From contig CM076849.1 of NCBI GenBank assembly GCA_039519185.1, forward strand, positions 1,240,001 to 1,304,000: 64,000 nt of DNA, given 5' to 3'. Position numbers and translations under genes: made by a program. Within the stretch, counting starts at the first letter, position 1. Each line of letters starts with the position of its first letter. The DNA is from Astragalus membranaceus (taxonomy: Eukaryota > Streptophyta > Magnoliopsida > Fabales > Fabaceae). The notes below the pieces were generated by a model. The model was not told the origin of the DNA and ran no database searches. It worked only from the letters and a program-made list of their open reading frames with translations. This document shows positions 46,431 to 58,132 of this stretch, piece after piece.

Positions 46431-47469
46431 TGTTTAAATATGTTTTTAGTCTCCGTAAATATAATGTTTTTTTATTTTACTCCCTGCAAAATTATTTTTT
46501 TTAATAACTCATTGCAAATGTCAACGTTTGCCATTTTGATTTTTGATCCTTCCGTTAAAACATGATGATGTGTCAAATAGCCGTCCCAGTTAACTGTACA
46601 TGTCATTATTTTATTATTTTCTTTTATTTTAAATTGATAAAAAATCCATTATTTCCCAAATTAATCTAGGGTTCATACCTCATTCCTCTCTCCCTTAAAA
46701 TGTAACGGAGCCAATTGCTTTGTGCAATTCAGATTCAGACAGTGATGTAAAAGTGGAGAAGTCATTCAAATTCTTCGCAACACCATGACCAATTTCAGTG
46801 CCTCCAAATTGTTCCTCCATTATATTATTACCAGAGGAAGAACATAATCCATTTGACATCTCTCCAAACTCTCCTTCATTGTTGACCAAGTAAGACCAGA
46901 CCCATAACTCTTCTTTCATATGATTTGATTTTATCTCCAGCTGACCAAAATGTCTTGGATCAATTGACGAGGAAACTATATCCTTTTCATTTCCTCTTTT
47001 GAGACGTTGGCCGATTTTTTCTATACAATGAATAGTTATCTTAAATACATGATAGCATTGTTGAGTTCAACCTAACTGATTTATTCATCCAAGCTATCCA
47101 TCATATTATACTTTACGACTGAGCTCGACCAATCTTGATAATCAATTCCCAAGTTCAAAGGTGTAGTAGAACACGCTGTCAGTGGAAAAGGGGAGAGGAA
47201 TGGGGTATGATTATCAACCCTATATTAATTTGGAATTTAATGGGTTTTTTTTCTCAATTTAAAATAAATGAAAATAAATAAATAATGACATGTGAAGCCA
47301 ACTAGGACCGTTGTTAGACACATCACCATGTTTTAAAAGAAAAATTAATGGAAGGATCAAAATGGAAAACATTGATATTTATAAGGAGTTATTTAATTAA
47401 AAAAATAATTTTGAAAGGACTAAAAATAAAAAATACTATATTTACAGGGACTAAAAACATATTTAAGCC
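46431..47469. mobile_element. Mutator-like element with long TIRs carrying a host-gene fragment
   Basis: TIRs start TTTAAATATGTTTTTAGTC (46433) and end GACTAAAAACATATTTAAGC (right). They continue inward for about 200 bp in imperfect complement (TATTTAC...GGGAC, GATCCTTCCGTTAA versus TTAATGGAAGGATC, ACATGATGATGTGTC versus GACACATCACCATG). GGCTTAAATATG-type ends belong to legume Mutator-like elements. A 9-bp TSD could not be read. The core encodes a protein fragment on the minus strand. Confidence 0.7.
46695..47037 (-). pseudogene. Captured host-gene fragment, possibly LHW-like bHLH
   Basis: An open minus-strand stretch of about 114 codons ends at the TAA 46697-46695. It includes GQRLKRGNEKD, HMKEELWVWSYLVNNEGEF, then FSTFTSLSESELHKAIGS. 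The SELHKAIG block resembles the SELHEALGPAF segment of LONESOME HIGHWAY-type bHLH regulators. The fragment sits exactly between the TIRs of a Mutator-like element and ends abruptly, so it looks captured. The family assignment is tentative. Confidence 0.45.
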
Positions 47470-48265
47470 TTGATTTTTAGTTCAAAATACACTTTTGTAC
47501 TTTGAAAGAAGACATTAGTTACAATTATTATCTTGTCTTTGAAATGCTTTATACCCATAATTTAGAGAAAGAAGACGTTTTACTATTTATGAATTTTCTT
47601 TAACAAAATTATTTTTATCAATATTCAATATGTTTAGCTAATAATCATAATGAGGAGAAATTGGTAACTAATACTAAGTCTCTGTGGACCGATACTTTTA
47701 CTACGCGATAGAATTGTGTACTTGCGACTTATCAGTAACTCTCGGCTTGAAAGGACAACAACACTTCTTTGAAGAACTTACGCTACAACAACCGATCACT
47801 GCTCCAGTGTATTTTTCTCTCTTTTCACAACCAAAATAACTTTATTTCTCCTCCCTCTTTTACCGGTTACCGTGTCTGATCTCCGAATGATGACAACTAC
47901 TCCATTGGCTTTCCAACCTTTCTAGCCCAACGTACAAGATTGTCACATGTAGAAAATATCTACAAAATAGACAAATTTTAATTTATTATAACAAATACCA
48001 CTTTAAAAACTCATTAATTTTTTTAATTAAATTTAACAAATTTGCTGTTAATTTTTCCTACACTCCTAATCCTTTTAGTCTATAAGATAGCAACAGATTT
48101 AAAACCTTATTCATTTTTAAATTACATTTTCCTTACAATGCAATTTCAGAGAATAGGGTGAACAATTCAACCCAATTGATGTATGATCAAAAGTTTGCCA
48201 GTTTTAAGACTCTATTGAATAATGCACAAGAATTAAAAAAATTAGCTAAATTAATTAATTTTAAG
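47470..48265. other. Intergenic with LTR scraps
   Basis: 47680-47740 (CTCTGTGGACCGATAC...GTGTACTTGCG) resembles the 3' end of the solo LTRs at 51129 and 56225. The rest is unassigned AT-rich DNA. Confidence 0.4.
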
Positions 48266-48530
48266 CTAAATAATAGTTTTGGTCCCCCTATTTTTCAAAA
48301 TTATTTGGTCTCCCTATGTTAAAAAATTCAAACATTTAGTCCAAAGAGAGGTTTTTCTATTTTTTTCTGATTTGGAATCCTACAAGCAAAAAAATGTTGA
48401 TGTGGCCCTCATTAAATGACGTGGCAGCTGATACAGCTTGCACACATCATTTAATGATGCCACATATACTTGCCACGTCAAATATTAATATTAATAATAA
48501 TTAAAGTAATTTAAATAATAAAATATTACA
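48266..48530. repeat. Single Mutator-like TIR remnant
   Basis: It starts GCTAAATAATAGTTTTGGTC, as in the element at 10556, and carries GGTCTCCCTATG and a CTGACGTGGCA-like block. No opposite end was found within reach. Confidence 0.45.
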
Positions 48531-49189
48531 ACCCATGAGGGTAGCAATAGTTTTAGGGATTTGGGTCCTCTTCTATGTTGAAAGAACACTTCCTTTACTA
48601 TTGACATTTCAAAACCGTTGTCTTTATTTATTTACTAGCGTCTTGAGCCTTACGATGCACGGGGTAAAAATTCTAGCTAATATAGAATTATTGTTGGGTA
48701 AAATTTGTTTATTAAATTGCAACATTAAAAAGCGTTGTTTAAATTAAAGGTAAGTATGAATTAAAAAAGTGTGTAATAAAAAAAGGTAATTAAGAATTTA
48801 TAAACTAAAATAGAGTGTGTATAGATATAATCCAGACAAATTGTTACACATAATCCATAGTAACGGTATTGGTTTATAAAATATATAGTTTAATATTTGT
48901 GAGTAAAAATTTAATTATAATTATAAATTAAATAAGAAGATTTTTAAATTAATATCCATAGATACTAAGAATAAAGGAATTCAATAAATGAATTGGTAGT
49001 GACCGAACTAAATGAATTTAATAAATATTTCGAGTTTAGAAAGATAAGGAGAAGAAGTATAAAAATAAATTATTTTTTTAAAGAGTCAGAAAAATATGGT
49101 CCTAAAATAATATAAAGAGAAAAAGTATAAAAAGAAATTGATTTTTTAAAGTGGTGGAATCACTAAATGAGTGAGTTGCACAGGTCTGT
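48531..49189. other. AT-rich, nothing recognised
   Basis: A 70-aa frame at 48535-48747 has no recognisable domain and was not called. Confidence 0.4.
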
Positions 49190-50759
49190 GTCACAAAATT
49201 AAATTTTTTCACCAAACTAGTTATTGTGGAATGAACCTTGAGTAATTGAACAGTTAAAATTTTTCTGAATGCTAAAGTACCCAAAACACACTGCTTAGCA
49301 TCACACTTTACGTATTTGTCACGAAATTATTTGTAACACCCCGGTATTTTTATCGAGTAAAAATACCCAAGTGCACCATCCCTAAAACATCAGAGATACA
49401 TTACCTGTTTAAATACTGAACACCACTATGAAATTTTCACTGAACAACAACAGGACAGTCTTACACATAAATAAGACCATAAACCATCAGTGAAATACAG
49501 TGTTCAATATCGCACAAGAAAGCGGAAATGAATACATAACGCTAAAGACAAAATGTCTTGATACACAGATAACAAGGAAGATATACACTTAAGCATAAAG
49601 CTAAGTCTTCAGCAACCATCTGAGTACCACCTACTCGTGCCTCTTGGATCTCCACTTTCCCTGTTATCTGTAAAACAACAACATTTAATTAGTGAGATAC
49701 AATCTCAGTGAGTTCTACCGAGACCCCTACTAACACTCTCGGTTCAATTATGAAATTCTGTTGAAAATCTGCAAACCGTCGCGACGCGATACGAAACCGT
49801 CGCGACGCGAAAACAGTCAGAAATATTTTCGTTGCAAAATGAAGCTTGGTCGCGACGCGATGGGGACCTGATGCTGCAGAATTTTGGCTATTTCGCGCGG
49901 AAACCGCTATTCTGCTCAATTCCGATTCTCGTTCCGATCGAAAACAGATTTGACAACCAATACAATAGACCCAATTCAAACCACATAATCAATCAATCCA
50001 ATCAAAAACTCAATCTAAACGGATTTTATCAAAATACGACATATTCCGAAATAACGGTTTTTGACCCAAAATTTCTCGAAACCAATCGACGCAACAAATC
50101 ATACCAAAACGGAATAAACCTAAACGTGAGTAAAACTCACCGATTGTGATGAAAATCACAAATAGCCGAGACTTTCCACGAAATCGCTTTTCCGACATAA
50201 CCACACGAACGTTCCCCGTATAAACTTTTACGCTCCGACGACAATCGAATCCGCTCCCAACCTTTCCGCTTGATCCCGAGACATCTCTCTGACCGAAATA
50301 CCGAATTCCTCGAAATCCCGCCGTTCGAACCCTTATCACCAATCTGCTTCAAACTTCGATTCGAGCTCCAATTCGCGTTCAATCCTCCTTAGCTTCGTTC
50401 CTAATCATTCATAAATCATCAATCGTCAAGAATCACTATTCATCATCCCTAACCTCTTGAATAACTATTCACCCATAATCCCAAAATCTTGATTCTCTAA
50501 AATTAACAAAAACTTTAGCGATTTGAGTTACCCAATCAACAATCTAACCCTTAAGGAGAACTAATCAATACCCTAATCTTCCATTTGGGCTACAAACCTC
50601 AAACATCACATTTTTCTCTTAAAATTTGAATTGCTCAAAATAGGGGAAAAATAGGTGATGATGATGCTTGAGTTTTGGTGAGTTGGGCCTCACCCTTCTT
50701 CTTCCTTCTCTTCTTCTTTCTTCTTCTTTCCTCTTCTTTCTTTTCTCCTTTCTTCCCTC

Positions 50760-50764
<5 letters not shown>

Positions 50765-50843
<79 letters not shown>

Positions 50844-50855
50844 CCTCTCTCTCTC
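50765..50855. repeat. (CT)n microsatellite
   Basis: About 90 bp of CT repeats with one CCCC interruption, in the outer solo LTR. The frames across it (Leu/Ser, Arg/Glu) are artefacts. Confidence 0.97.
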
Positions 50856-51128
50856 GTACCTTTCTTTCTTTTCTTTCTTTTTCTCAATCACACACACATA
50901 CACGCACACACATATATTTATTTAATATACAAGTGTTAACGTGGTTAAATTACCATATTGATCTAAATCTCTTATTTCGATTCCAAAACTTTCTTGACCC
51001 GTATTATCCGGTTAACGATCCGATGACAACCAATAAATAATTTTAGCACTCAATAATTTTACCAATTAAGTACCAAATTAATTCAATTGGGTTAACATCC
51101 AAATAATTCGATTAATTATTTTGAGGAT

Positions 51129-52479
51129 TGATAAACTCCAATTTAATGCATTTTTAGAGATATTTTTGAGTCATTTTTAGAGTAGTTATTACCAATTAAA
51201 TAAATAAGTGACTTACTTTACTCCTTATTTTGCAGAAAAATGAAAATGGACTAAGGGAGTAGTAGTTTAACTTATTGAGAGCATCTCATGATTTTAATTG
51301 GCCCATGGCCATTTTGGAACCAAAAAAAGGAGCGCTGATTTAAATCAATGAGGATCAGCCCATTAATTGGATTGGCAACAAAAGAAGCCCATTTTTTATG
51401 TGAGCACTTGTCAATAGGAAAGCATTGAATTCAAGGATAAAAAAAACACAACCCTAGGTGAGAAAAATAAGAGTGGAGACGGCATCACAGGAAGGGAATA
51501 AAAAGGAATTAAAAGGATAGAAAATTGGAGAGAAAAAGAACGTGAACAGCACAACGCACAGAAAAGAGAATTCTTTGATAATTAATTGAATTCAAAGGAA
51601 TAGAAGAGGAAGCCGCCGCACGACAGTAGTCGGAGAAGAGAGAGTGAAGCTTTGGGTACCTGTTCTTGACACCGTGAGAGAGCTCTGGAGCAGAAAAAGG
51701 AGACAAAATTTGCAGGATCAGAAATCTCTCTATTCCGGGTTATTTTTATCTCTGTAATTTATGACTCCTAATTTTATTTCATTGTTCTTGAACACTATGG
51801 ATAGCTAAATCCTCTTCTAGGGTCTAGGTGGATCTTGTTTGATTAGAGACCTTTTTATGTTTTAATTTATACTTTGAGTCCCTAATTTTTATTCCAATTA
51901 ATATTATCCTATTGCTTTATCACATAATTAGGATTGACAATCCTTTGCATGTTCATAATCAATTAGTTGATCAGCGACCGTACTGCAATTAGTTGGTGGA
52001 CCTATAGGATAATTGAGACTATAATTAATGAATGACCAAACTTTAATTTAGTCTTCCAATCATTCAACCTTTTTGTACCTTATGCTTTCCTTCGATTTAA
52101 ATTCTAGCATGACCAAACTAGGGTTAATTTAGGGAAAAGAATATTAATCGCGAATGACCAAACGGGTTAATAGCTTTAGTAAAGGGATTGGTAATTGAAT
52201 AAAATAAGGGGATTCAGGTAGAATTAGACATAGAGGAATCGAAGCTTGCAAGTGAAACCATGACCCTAGGCTTCTCTCCATTGGTTAAACTTCACATTTT
52301 AATTCTTGCTATTTATTTCTTTTTATTTTAGTTTCTATAACAACCAAACATTCGTTCGTCTAAATAATAATTAATCTTAAGTAGTTTGGTACTTGTTAAT
52401 TAATCCCTGTGGAGACGATATCTTTTATACTACTTCTGCGAGAGAGTACACTTGCTCTAAGTGTGTTTTTAACGCAACA
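51129..52479. mobile_element. Inner solo LTR (TGATAA...GCAACA family, 1,351 bp), TSD AGGAT
   Basis: It starts TGATAAACTCCAATTTAATG, ends TTTTTAACGCAACA, and is flanked by AGGAT (51124-51128 and 52480-52484). Removing it and one TSD restores the 3' end of the surrounding LTR (GAGGATGTTACA). The 3' end with CCTGTGGAGACGATATC and AGAGTACACTTG resembles Ty3/gypsy Tat/Ogre-type LTR ends. Two family members occur here, at 51129 and 56225. Confidence 0.95.
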
Positions 52480-53251
52480 AGGATGTTACATTATTATTTG
52501 TTTCAACAAATCAATTATTGAGGAATAAACTTTGAGTATTTGAACGGTTAAAATTTTTTCTGAACTCATGAAGTACCCCCAAAACACGCTGCTTAGCATC
52601 ACACTTTATGTATTTTGTCACGAAATTATATTTTTTTTCCATCAAACCGGCTATTGAGGCACAAACTTTGCATATTTGAATAGTTGAATTTTTTTGCGAA
52701 CATTATGGTTACTGAGAAACAAACTTTGCATATTAGAAAAGTTAAAAAAAAAATTCGACCGATAAACTACCTCAAAACACACTGCTTAGCATTGCACTTT
52801 ATGTATTTTATTACAAAATTACTATTTTCTTTCAATAAACCGGTTATTAAGGAATGAACTTTGCGTATTTGAACAGTTCAAATTCTTTTGAACCCCAAAT
52901 ACTAGAAAACACACTGCTTAAAACATGAAAACGAAAAAAACGAAAGTACCCCAAAACACACTCCTTAGTGTCACACTTTACGCATTTTGACACGAGATTA
53001 ACTATTAGTTTGAGGAACGAATTTCATGTATTTGTACATCTATTTTTTTAAAAAAATTCTAAAGTACCCCAAAACCCACTGTTTAACATCACATTTTACA
53101 TATTTTGTTATAAAATCAATTATTTTTAACGAAATTGGTTATCGAGGAACAAACTTTGCGTATTTGAACCGTTAATTTTTTTTCCGGACTCTAAAGTACT
53201 CCATAACATACTGGCTAACATCACACTTTACGTAATCACTAGTGTAGAAAA

Positions 53252-53690
53252 GACATTTAGCGTCGGTTATTTTGGACATTTAGCGTCGGTTATCGCCCGA
53301 CGCTAAATCTCGCAATGCTAAAAGTGAGACATTTAGCGTCGGTTATTTAACCGACGCTAAATATCACTTTTAGCATCGGGTTTTCAAATAACCGATGCTA
53401 AATGTCCCTTTCATCACTGTTTTTGCTGTCTGAAAAATGACTTTTAGCATTGGTTGTTTAAACACCCGATGCTAAATGTACATTTAGCATCAGTTGTTTC
53501 AAATAACCGATGCTAAATGTCCTGAAAATGACATTTAGCATCGGTTATTTAAAACAACCGATGCTAAATGTCTATTTTTTTTAGCATCGGTTGTTTTAAA
53601 CAACCGATGCTAAATGTCTAATTTTTTTAAAAAAAAATAGACATTTAGCATCAGTTGTTTAAAACAACTGATGCTAAATGTCTATTTTTT
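53252..53690. repeat. Left subterminal repeat array of the CACTA element
   Basis: About 14-16 copies of AGCATCGGTTG / AGCGTCGGTTA in both orientations. Many are paired into perfect palindromes such as ACATTTAGCATCGGTTGTTT facing its complement. In CACTA elements such arrays bind the element's own DNA-binding protein. Confidence 0.9.
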
Positions 53691-54215
53691 TAATTGGAAG
53701 CTGACAGTTTTGTCTTTGTAGCAGTACACTTACAACATCAACATACAATTCATTTAATTTCAAACCTGCCTCACAACCACCATTTGCAACATCAATTCAT
53801 ACAAGCTTCAATCCATTCATTCAATATGAGATAATTTCTCAAATATTCACATAACAACCACGACTTCAACAACTCATAAACATTCAACAACTCATAAATC
53901 TTCTCTAGTTTACTTTCCTTTGACAACACCTCATTCTCTTCCTAAGCTTGAATCCAAACGTGGCTTCAATCAACTAGCTCAAGCTCCAAGACTCCATCTA
54001 GACTATATCTTTAACCACCATCAGCTCCTAAACCAACCAACGATTTTGAGCTTAAAAATTCAATTTCCAGCGCCCAAATCTTTGGTTCCAAATCCTCTTA
54101 GATACTCATGAGCTAATCACTTCTAAGGCAGCCTGTAACATAGACCATACACATTGTCACGTTTCAGAGACCATATGTGAACAGCTACAAATCTACTATG
54201 TAAAAATAGTAATAC
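53691..54215. other. CACTA interior, unassigned
   Basis: A CAACATC/TTCATT-rich stretch. A 63-aa plus frame (53920-54111) has no recognised domain. Confidence 0.35.
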
Positions 54216-54367
54216 CTGACCATATGTAAATTTAGAATGCAGAATCCAATGTCAATAGCCATTAAAGTACTTTCAGCATCTTGCCAGTGTGATAAGGCTA
54301 TGTACACCTTGGCTAAATCATGCCACACTTCTTCCATTTCCAGTCTTCTGTCATGTTTTCTCTTATG
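54216..54367 (-). pseudogene. NPGR-like (calmodulin-binding TPR) exon fragment in CACTA
   Basis: Behind an acceptor TTTTTGTACAG, the exon reads HKRKHDRRLEMEEVWHDLAK followed by VYIALSHWQDAES. In No-Pollen-Germination-Related proteins the C-terminal TPR block reads similarly (VWHDLAxVYxSLSxWxDAExCL). After about residue 35 the similarity stops and the frame runs to a donor-like CAG/GTATTA at 54216. The rest of the gene is absent. It is a captured exon. Confidence 0.65.
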
Positions 54368-54857
54368 CTGTACAAAAAGAGAAATCAGAAAAGTGATATT
54401 TATTCTAGATATATTAAAAGATTGAGTAAAACTGAAGCTGCACTAGGATTCCTTTACCATTGAGAATTTGTGTTATTAAAATGTTATTAAAGTAACATGT
54501 ACCTTCATTTTCCACTTTGATATAGAGCAACATCAATAACATTCTCTGCACCAGAAAAGAAGCACACGATATCAATACATTGTGAATGACTTAATCTAAC
54601 AGTAGCCTTCAATATATTCATGGCAAACAAGTTATTCAGAAGAAAGGAACTACATGCAACAATATTGATTCAAAACAATTGACTTATCCATACACATGCA
54701 TTTGCACAAAAAGATAATACAAGCAAGAAGCAAATATCAACACTATATGATTCATAAATCACAACTCACACCATAAGATTGTAAAAATACATACAAAAGC
54801 TTTAAGAAATTTCCAGAATTTTTATTCCAAAACAGAAAAGAAGATTTATAGACATAC

Positions 54858-54936
54858 TTTCTAATGAGACTCTGGCATTGGTGTTGGCATAGGCTTCACC
54901 TCTCTCTTCAAAAAGAGCAGACAAACGCATCAAAGC
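54858..54936 (-). pseudogene. Shikimate kinase exon fragment (helix with EERGEAYANTNARVSLE)
   Basis: Acceptor CTGCAG then ALMRLSALFEERGEAYANTN and ARVSLE, with a GTATGT donor. This matches the C-terminal part of plant shikimate kinases, where an ExRGxAYxxAxARVSLE block closes the lid/NB region. It lies 3' of the C-terminal exon at 55077-55136 in the direction of transcription, opposite to the gene order, so the exons are shuffled. A short exon-like scrap (ENVIDVALYQSGK) follows near 54545-54510. Confidence 0.65.
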
Positions 54937-55076
54937 CTGCATGAGAATTACAACTAATCAAATGTGGAACCAGTAGAAGCAGCTGCTAATAAAATGCATG
55001 GTGAGAATGGAACAGTGTAAGATACAACAGGATACATTAGATTACTCTCAACGGTCAAGCTAGAGTGAGTAATTAT

Positions 55077-55136
55077 CTAGTATCTTGCATAAATGTCATC
55101 TCCACCCTTCAAAAAGTTGCCAATTTGTTCTAGCGC
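55077..55136 (-). pseudogene. Shikimate kinase C-terminal exon fragment
   Basis: Acceptor TTGCAG then ALEQIGNFLKGGDDIYARY and a TAG. This resembles the last exon of plant shikimate kinases (IEALEQIGNFLKG type). A 25-bp direct repeat beginning AAGATACAACAGGATACATT flanks it (55019 and 55141), suggesting local duplication or template switching. Confidence 0.55.
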
Positions 55137-55267
55137 CTGCAAGATACAACAGGATACATTAGATTGCATCATTGACCAAAAAAATAAAGTTTAGATATGC
55201 ATCAAATATACATATTTAGATTCAATTTAAACTCCCAGGAAAATTCCAAGGATGAGAAGTAATTTAC

Positions 55268-55390
55268 TGCTTTGTATGGATCCCCTGCTTCAAAATGTAG
55301 AAGCGGGCGGGAATTAGTTCCTACAGCTGCAATTGTTTGTGCCAACGCTTCCAGTCCAACCAAACACTGACCCCCTTGTGCATATATTTC
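55268..55390 (-). pseudogene. Shikimate kinase exon fragment (LEALAQTIAAVGTNSRPLLH)
   Basis: A 123-nt, 41-codon exon with acceptor GCCAG and donor GCA/GTAAAT. It reads LVGLEALAQTIAAVGTNSRP, then LLHFEAGDPYKA, the region of shikimate kinase with the conserved arginine before PLL. This enzyme phosphorylates shikimate in plastids. Here only part of the lid and core region exists, with no P-loop, so it cannot be active. Confidence 0.7.
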
Positions 55391-56224
55391 CTGGCAACTC
55401 ATCCACATACAAGTAAAGATTAGGAAGGAGTTAATCATAAAAAGTGAAGCATATAATTTCCTCGTTAGTATGTCAATTCTTATACCAATTGATGGGCTTC
55501 ATATCATAACAGCACCTCCACTAGTAGAAATAACAAACCTACGCATCAGGGACAGCTTATGCAATGCCTCGGTCTGAAATGGTAAATAAGCAAGGAAAAT
55601 GAATAAGGAATTTGATGACAAACAAAACAACGGGGGAAGAAGAACAATTCACAATAACTTAGTGTCTTTGACTCTTTGTAGTTGAACAAAAGAAAAGTAA
55701 TTTGGAGATATAGTAGTAAGTAGTGACTTATCCAGCACATGCCATCATCAGTAGTCAGACACTAAGCCATCTACTTCTGTTAACATCATATTCCAGAACT
55801 TCAAAACAAGCTTTGACTGAAGAACCCGAGTTTCAACTTATATGCTAATACTACACTCATTATTACAGGACATCAAATGATTCGGCATGTTCCTGTGCTG
55901 CTGCATTACAAACAGAAAACAATAAAATTAGATGAAACATTAGATAAGAAATTTGGAGTAGATGAGCAGGTACTTGATACCACATTACCACCACAGATTC
56001 CCAAGCTTCTCCTTAAACTTCTTGTAAGTTATAAGTCTCGTGGCATATAATAAATTAGAGAATAATAAGTGAATAACAGAAACATTAGATAGGAAAGTGC
56101 AAAAAACAAAGAACTTTACATGTTAATTCTGCCTGTCATCTTGACAAATGAAGGAAACATGTTAATTCTGTCTGCCATCTTGACAAATGAAGGAAACATG
56201 GTAATTAGTGAACAATTTGGTGAT
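55391..56224. other. CACTA interior with short exon-like pieces and a 39-bp tandem duplication
   Basis: A 31-nt exon-like piece (55573-55543, minus) with TTTCAG acceptor and GTAGGT donor reads TEALHKLSLM. 56121-56159 and 56160-56198 are a 39-bp tandem duplication with two differences. No further gene was assigned. Confidence 0.45.
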
Positions 56225-57557
56225 TGATAAGCTCCAATTTAGTGCATTTTTAGAGATATTTTTGAGTCATTTTTTGAGCAATTATTATCAATTATATAAA
56301 TCACTGACTTAATTTGCTCTTTATTTTGCAGAAATGCTAAAGAGATAAAAGATTGAAAATCCAGTTTAATCTCACTTAAATTATGAGTTTGGCAATTAAA
56401 GGAATTGGAAATCAAAATAAAAGAGCCATGGCCCATGTGGCCCAAATGAGAAGTGCAATCCATGAATTGAATAATGGCCCACGGTTAATGGAACAAACTT
56501 GGAGACAAAGAAATGAAGCACAAGACCTAGGCTTCACATATAAAAAAAAAAAGGACGGCAATTTAAGGAACAAATGTGATTGAGAGGAGCCGTACACTAC
56601 ACAAATCAAAATATATAAATTACTAACAGAGCCGCCCACGCACAAAAAGAATAGAGAGGAACAGCGGCACAACGCAGCAACAGTAGTGCCGGCTTGGAGA
56701 GAGTGAGTTTTGGGTACCCGTTCTTGACACCGTGAGAGAGCTCTGGAGCAGAAAAAGGAGACTAAAATTTCAAGATCAGAAATTTCTCTATTCCGGGTTA
56801 TTTTTATCTCTGTAATTTATGACTCCTAATTTTATTTTATTGTTCTCGAACACTATGGATAGCTAAATCCTCTTCTAGGGTCTTAGGTGGATCTTGCATG
56901 TTTAGAGACCTTTTTATGTTCTAATTTCATATCCGAATTCCGATTTTTATTTCAATTAACATTGTCCTATTGTTTTTATCACATAATTAGGATTAGCTAC
57001 CCTATGCATGTTCATAATCAATTAGTTGATCAGCGACCGTACTGCAATTAGTTGGTGGACCTATAGGATAATTGGGGCTGAAATTAATGGATGACCAAAC
57101 TTTAATTTAGTCTTCCAATCATTCAACCGTTTTGTTCTTTATGCTTTTCTTAAATTTAAATTCTTGCATGACCAAACAAGGGTTAATTTAGGAAAAAGAA
57201 TATTAATCGCGAATGACCAAATGGATTAATAGTTTTAGTAAAGGGATTGGTAATTAAATAAAATAAAGGAATTCGGGTAGAGTTAGACATGGGGGAATCA
57301 AAGCCTGCAAGTGAAACCGTGACCCTAGACCTTTCTCCATTGAATTAATTCTTGCATTTTATTATTGTTATTTATTTCTTTTTTTATTTGTTCCATTACA
57401 ATTCAAATATTTGTTCGTCTAAATAATAAATAATCTCGATTAGTTTGGTACTTCCTAATAAATCCCTGTGGACACGATAATCTTTTATACTACTTCTGCG
57501 GTAGAGTACACTTGCTCTAAGTGTGTTTTTAACGCAACAAGTGTTTTTAACGCAACA
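56225..57557. mobile_element. Solo LTR (TGATAA...GCAACA family, 1,333 bp) nested in CACTA, TSD GTGAT
   Basis: It starts TGATAAGCTCCAATTTAGTG and ends GTTTTTAACGCAACA. GTGAT flanks both sides (56220-56224 and 57558-57562). It is close in sequence to the LTR at 51129. Its last 17 bases are duplicated in tandem at the end (57530-57557). Confidence 0.95.
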
Positions 57558-57683
57558 GTGATCAAGTCATATTAGAAAATATTAGTATTAAGGTATAAAA
57601 TTAAGCAATTTGCAAATACTATTAACTCTATAGATGAAAAGCTTCAATAACAAAATCTAAATGGGAATCAATTTGAATCATAC

Positions 57684-57794
57684 ATTCCCATTGTTCTTCT
57701 AAAATTTGCTCGTGTTTATAAACTGGCTGGGCAGCCCAGACAAAGTACCCTCCTGCCCTTAGCATCCTATTAACTTCAAGCAGCAAAACACCAT
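57684..57794 (-). pseudogene. PMT-type methyltransferase (DUF248) exon fragment 2
   Basis: It follows exon fragment 1 in frame through an acceptor ATGAAG and reads DGVLLLEVNRMLRAGGYFVW, then AAQPVYKHEQILEEQWE, the LLEVDRMLRAGGYFVW region of plant putative Golgi methyltransferases (PMT/QUA2 family). The frame breaks after EEQWE. The rest of the gene is missing. Confidence 0.8.
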
Positions 57795-58132
57795 CTTCAT
57801 CATAAGTACAAATTAAAGAGGTGTTAGATGAAATTCAATGTGAGCAACTGAAACAAAGGTGAGAGGGGCACAGTGAAATAACTCTCATTTGATTTTCACC
57901 GATAGTTTTTGTTAATAAAATTTCTATGCAAGCCCCTGCCCCCACCCCTATTTTTCTTCCCTACTAACAAGCCAATCATGATATTAAGTAAAATTGATAT
58001 TGAACCAACAGATATATATAAACGCAGATAATTACATTCACATAACATTTGTAGAAAACTGGCAATTACAACTTGCACTCCTAAGGTCACTGAGCTGTTA
58101 AAGTTATAACCATGCACATGAGAAACTCATAC

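Larger units (their letters stand above)
49332..52490. mobile_element. Outer solo LTR (TGTAACACCCC family), split by an inner solo LTR, TSD TTATT
   Basis: It starts TGTAACACCCCGG. The left part runs to 51128, the last six bases GTTACA lie at 52485-52490 after the nested insert, and TTATT flanks both sides (49327-49331, 52491-52495). The uninterrupted length is about 1.8 kb. It contains three CGCGACGCG motifs (49790-49860) and a long CT microsatellite. It is related in its termini to the solo LTR at 18274. Confidence 0.92.
49190..53236. repeat. Degenerate tandem-repeat array, interrupted by LTRs
   Basis: Units of about 120-190 bp share ATTGAGGAACAAACTTTG, AGTACCCCAAAACACACTGC, TTAGCATCACACTTTACGTA and TTGTCACGAAATTA. 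One unit lies at 49190-49331 and five or six more at 52491-53236; the array resumes for a few bases after the CACTA element (59274 onward, TTATCACGAAATTAA). The solo LTR 49332-52490 and the CACTA element 53237-59270 both inserted into it. Confidence 0.85.

Noticed and set aside
50619..51040. Arg/Glu and Leu/Ser frames of up to 121 aa
   Set aside because: They are produced by the CT/GA microsatellite of the outer solo LTR.
51129..57557. One full-length retrotransposon bounded by two similar LTRs
   Set aside because: Each LTR has its own distinct TSD, and the DNA between them is other elements rather than gag-pol.
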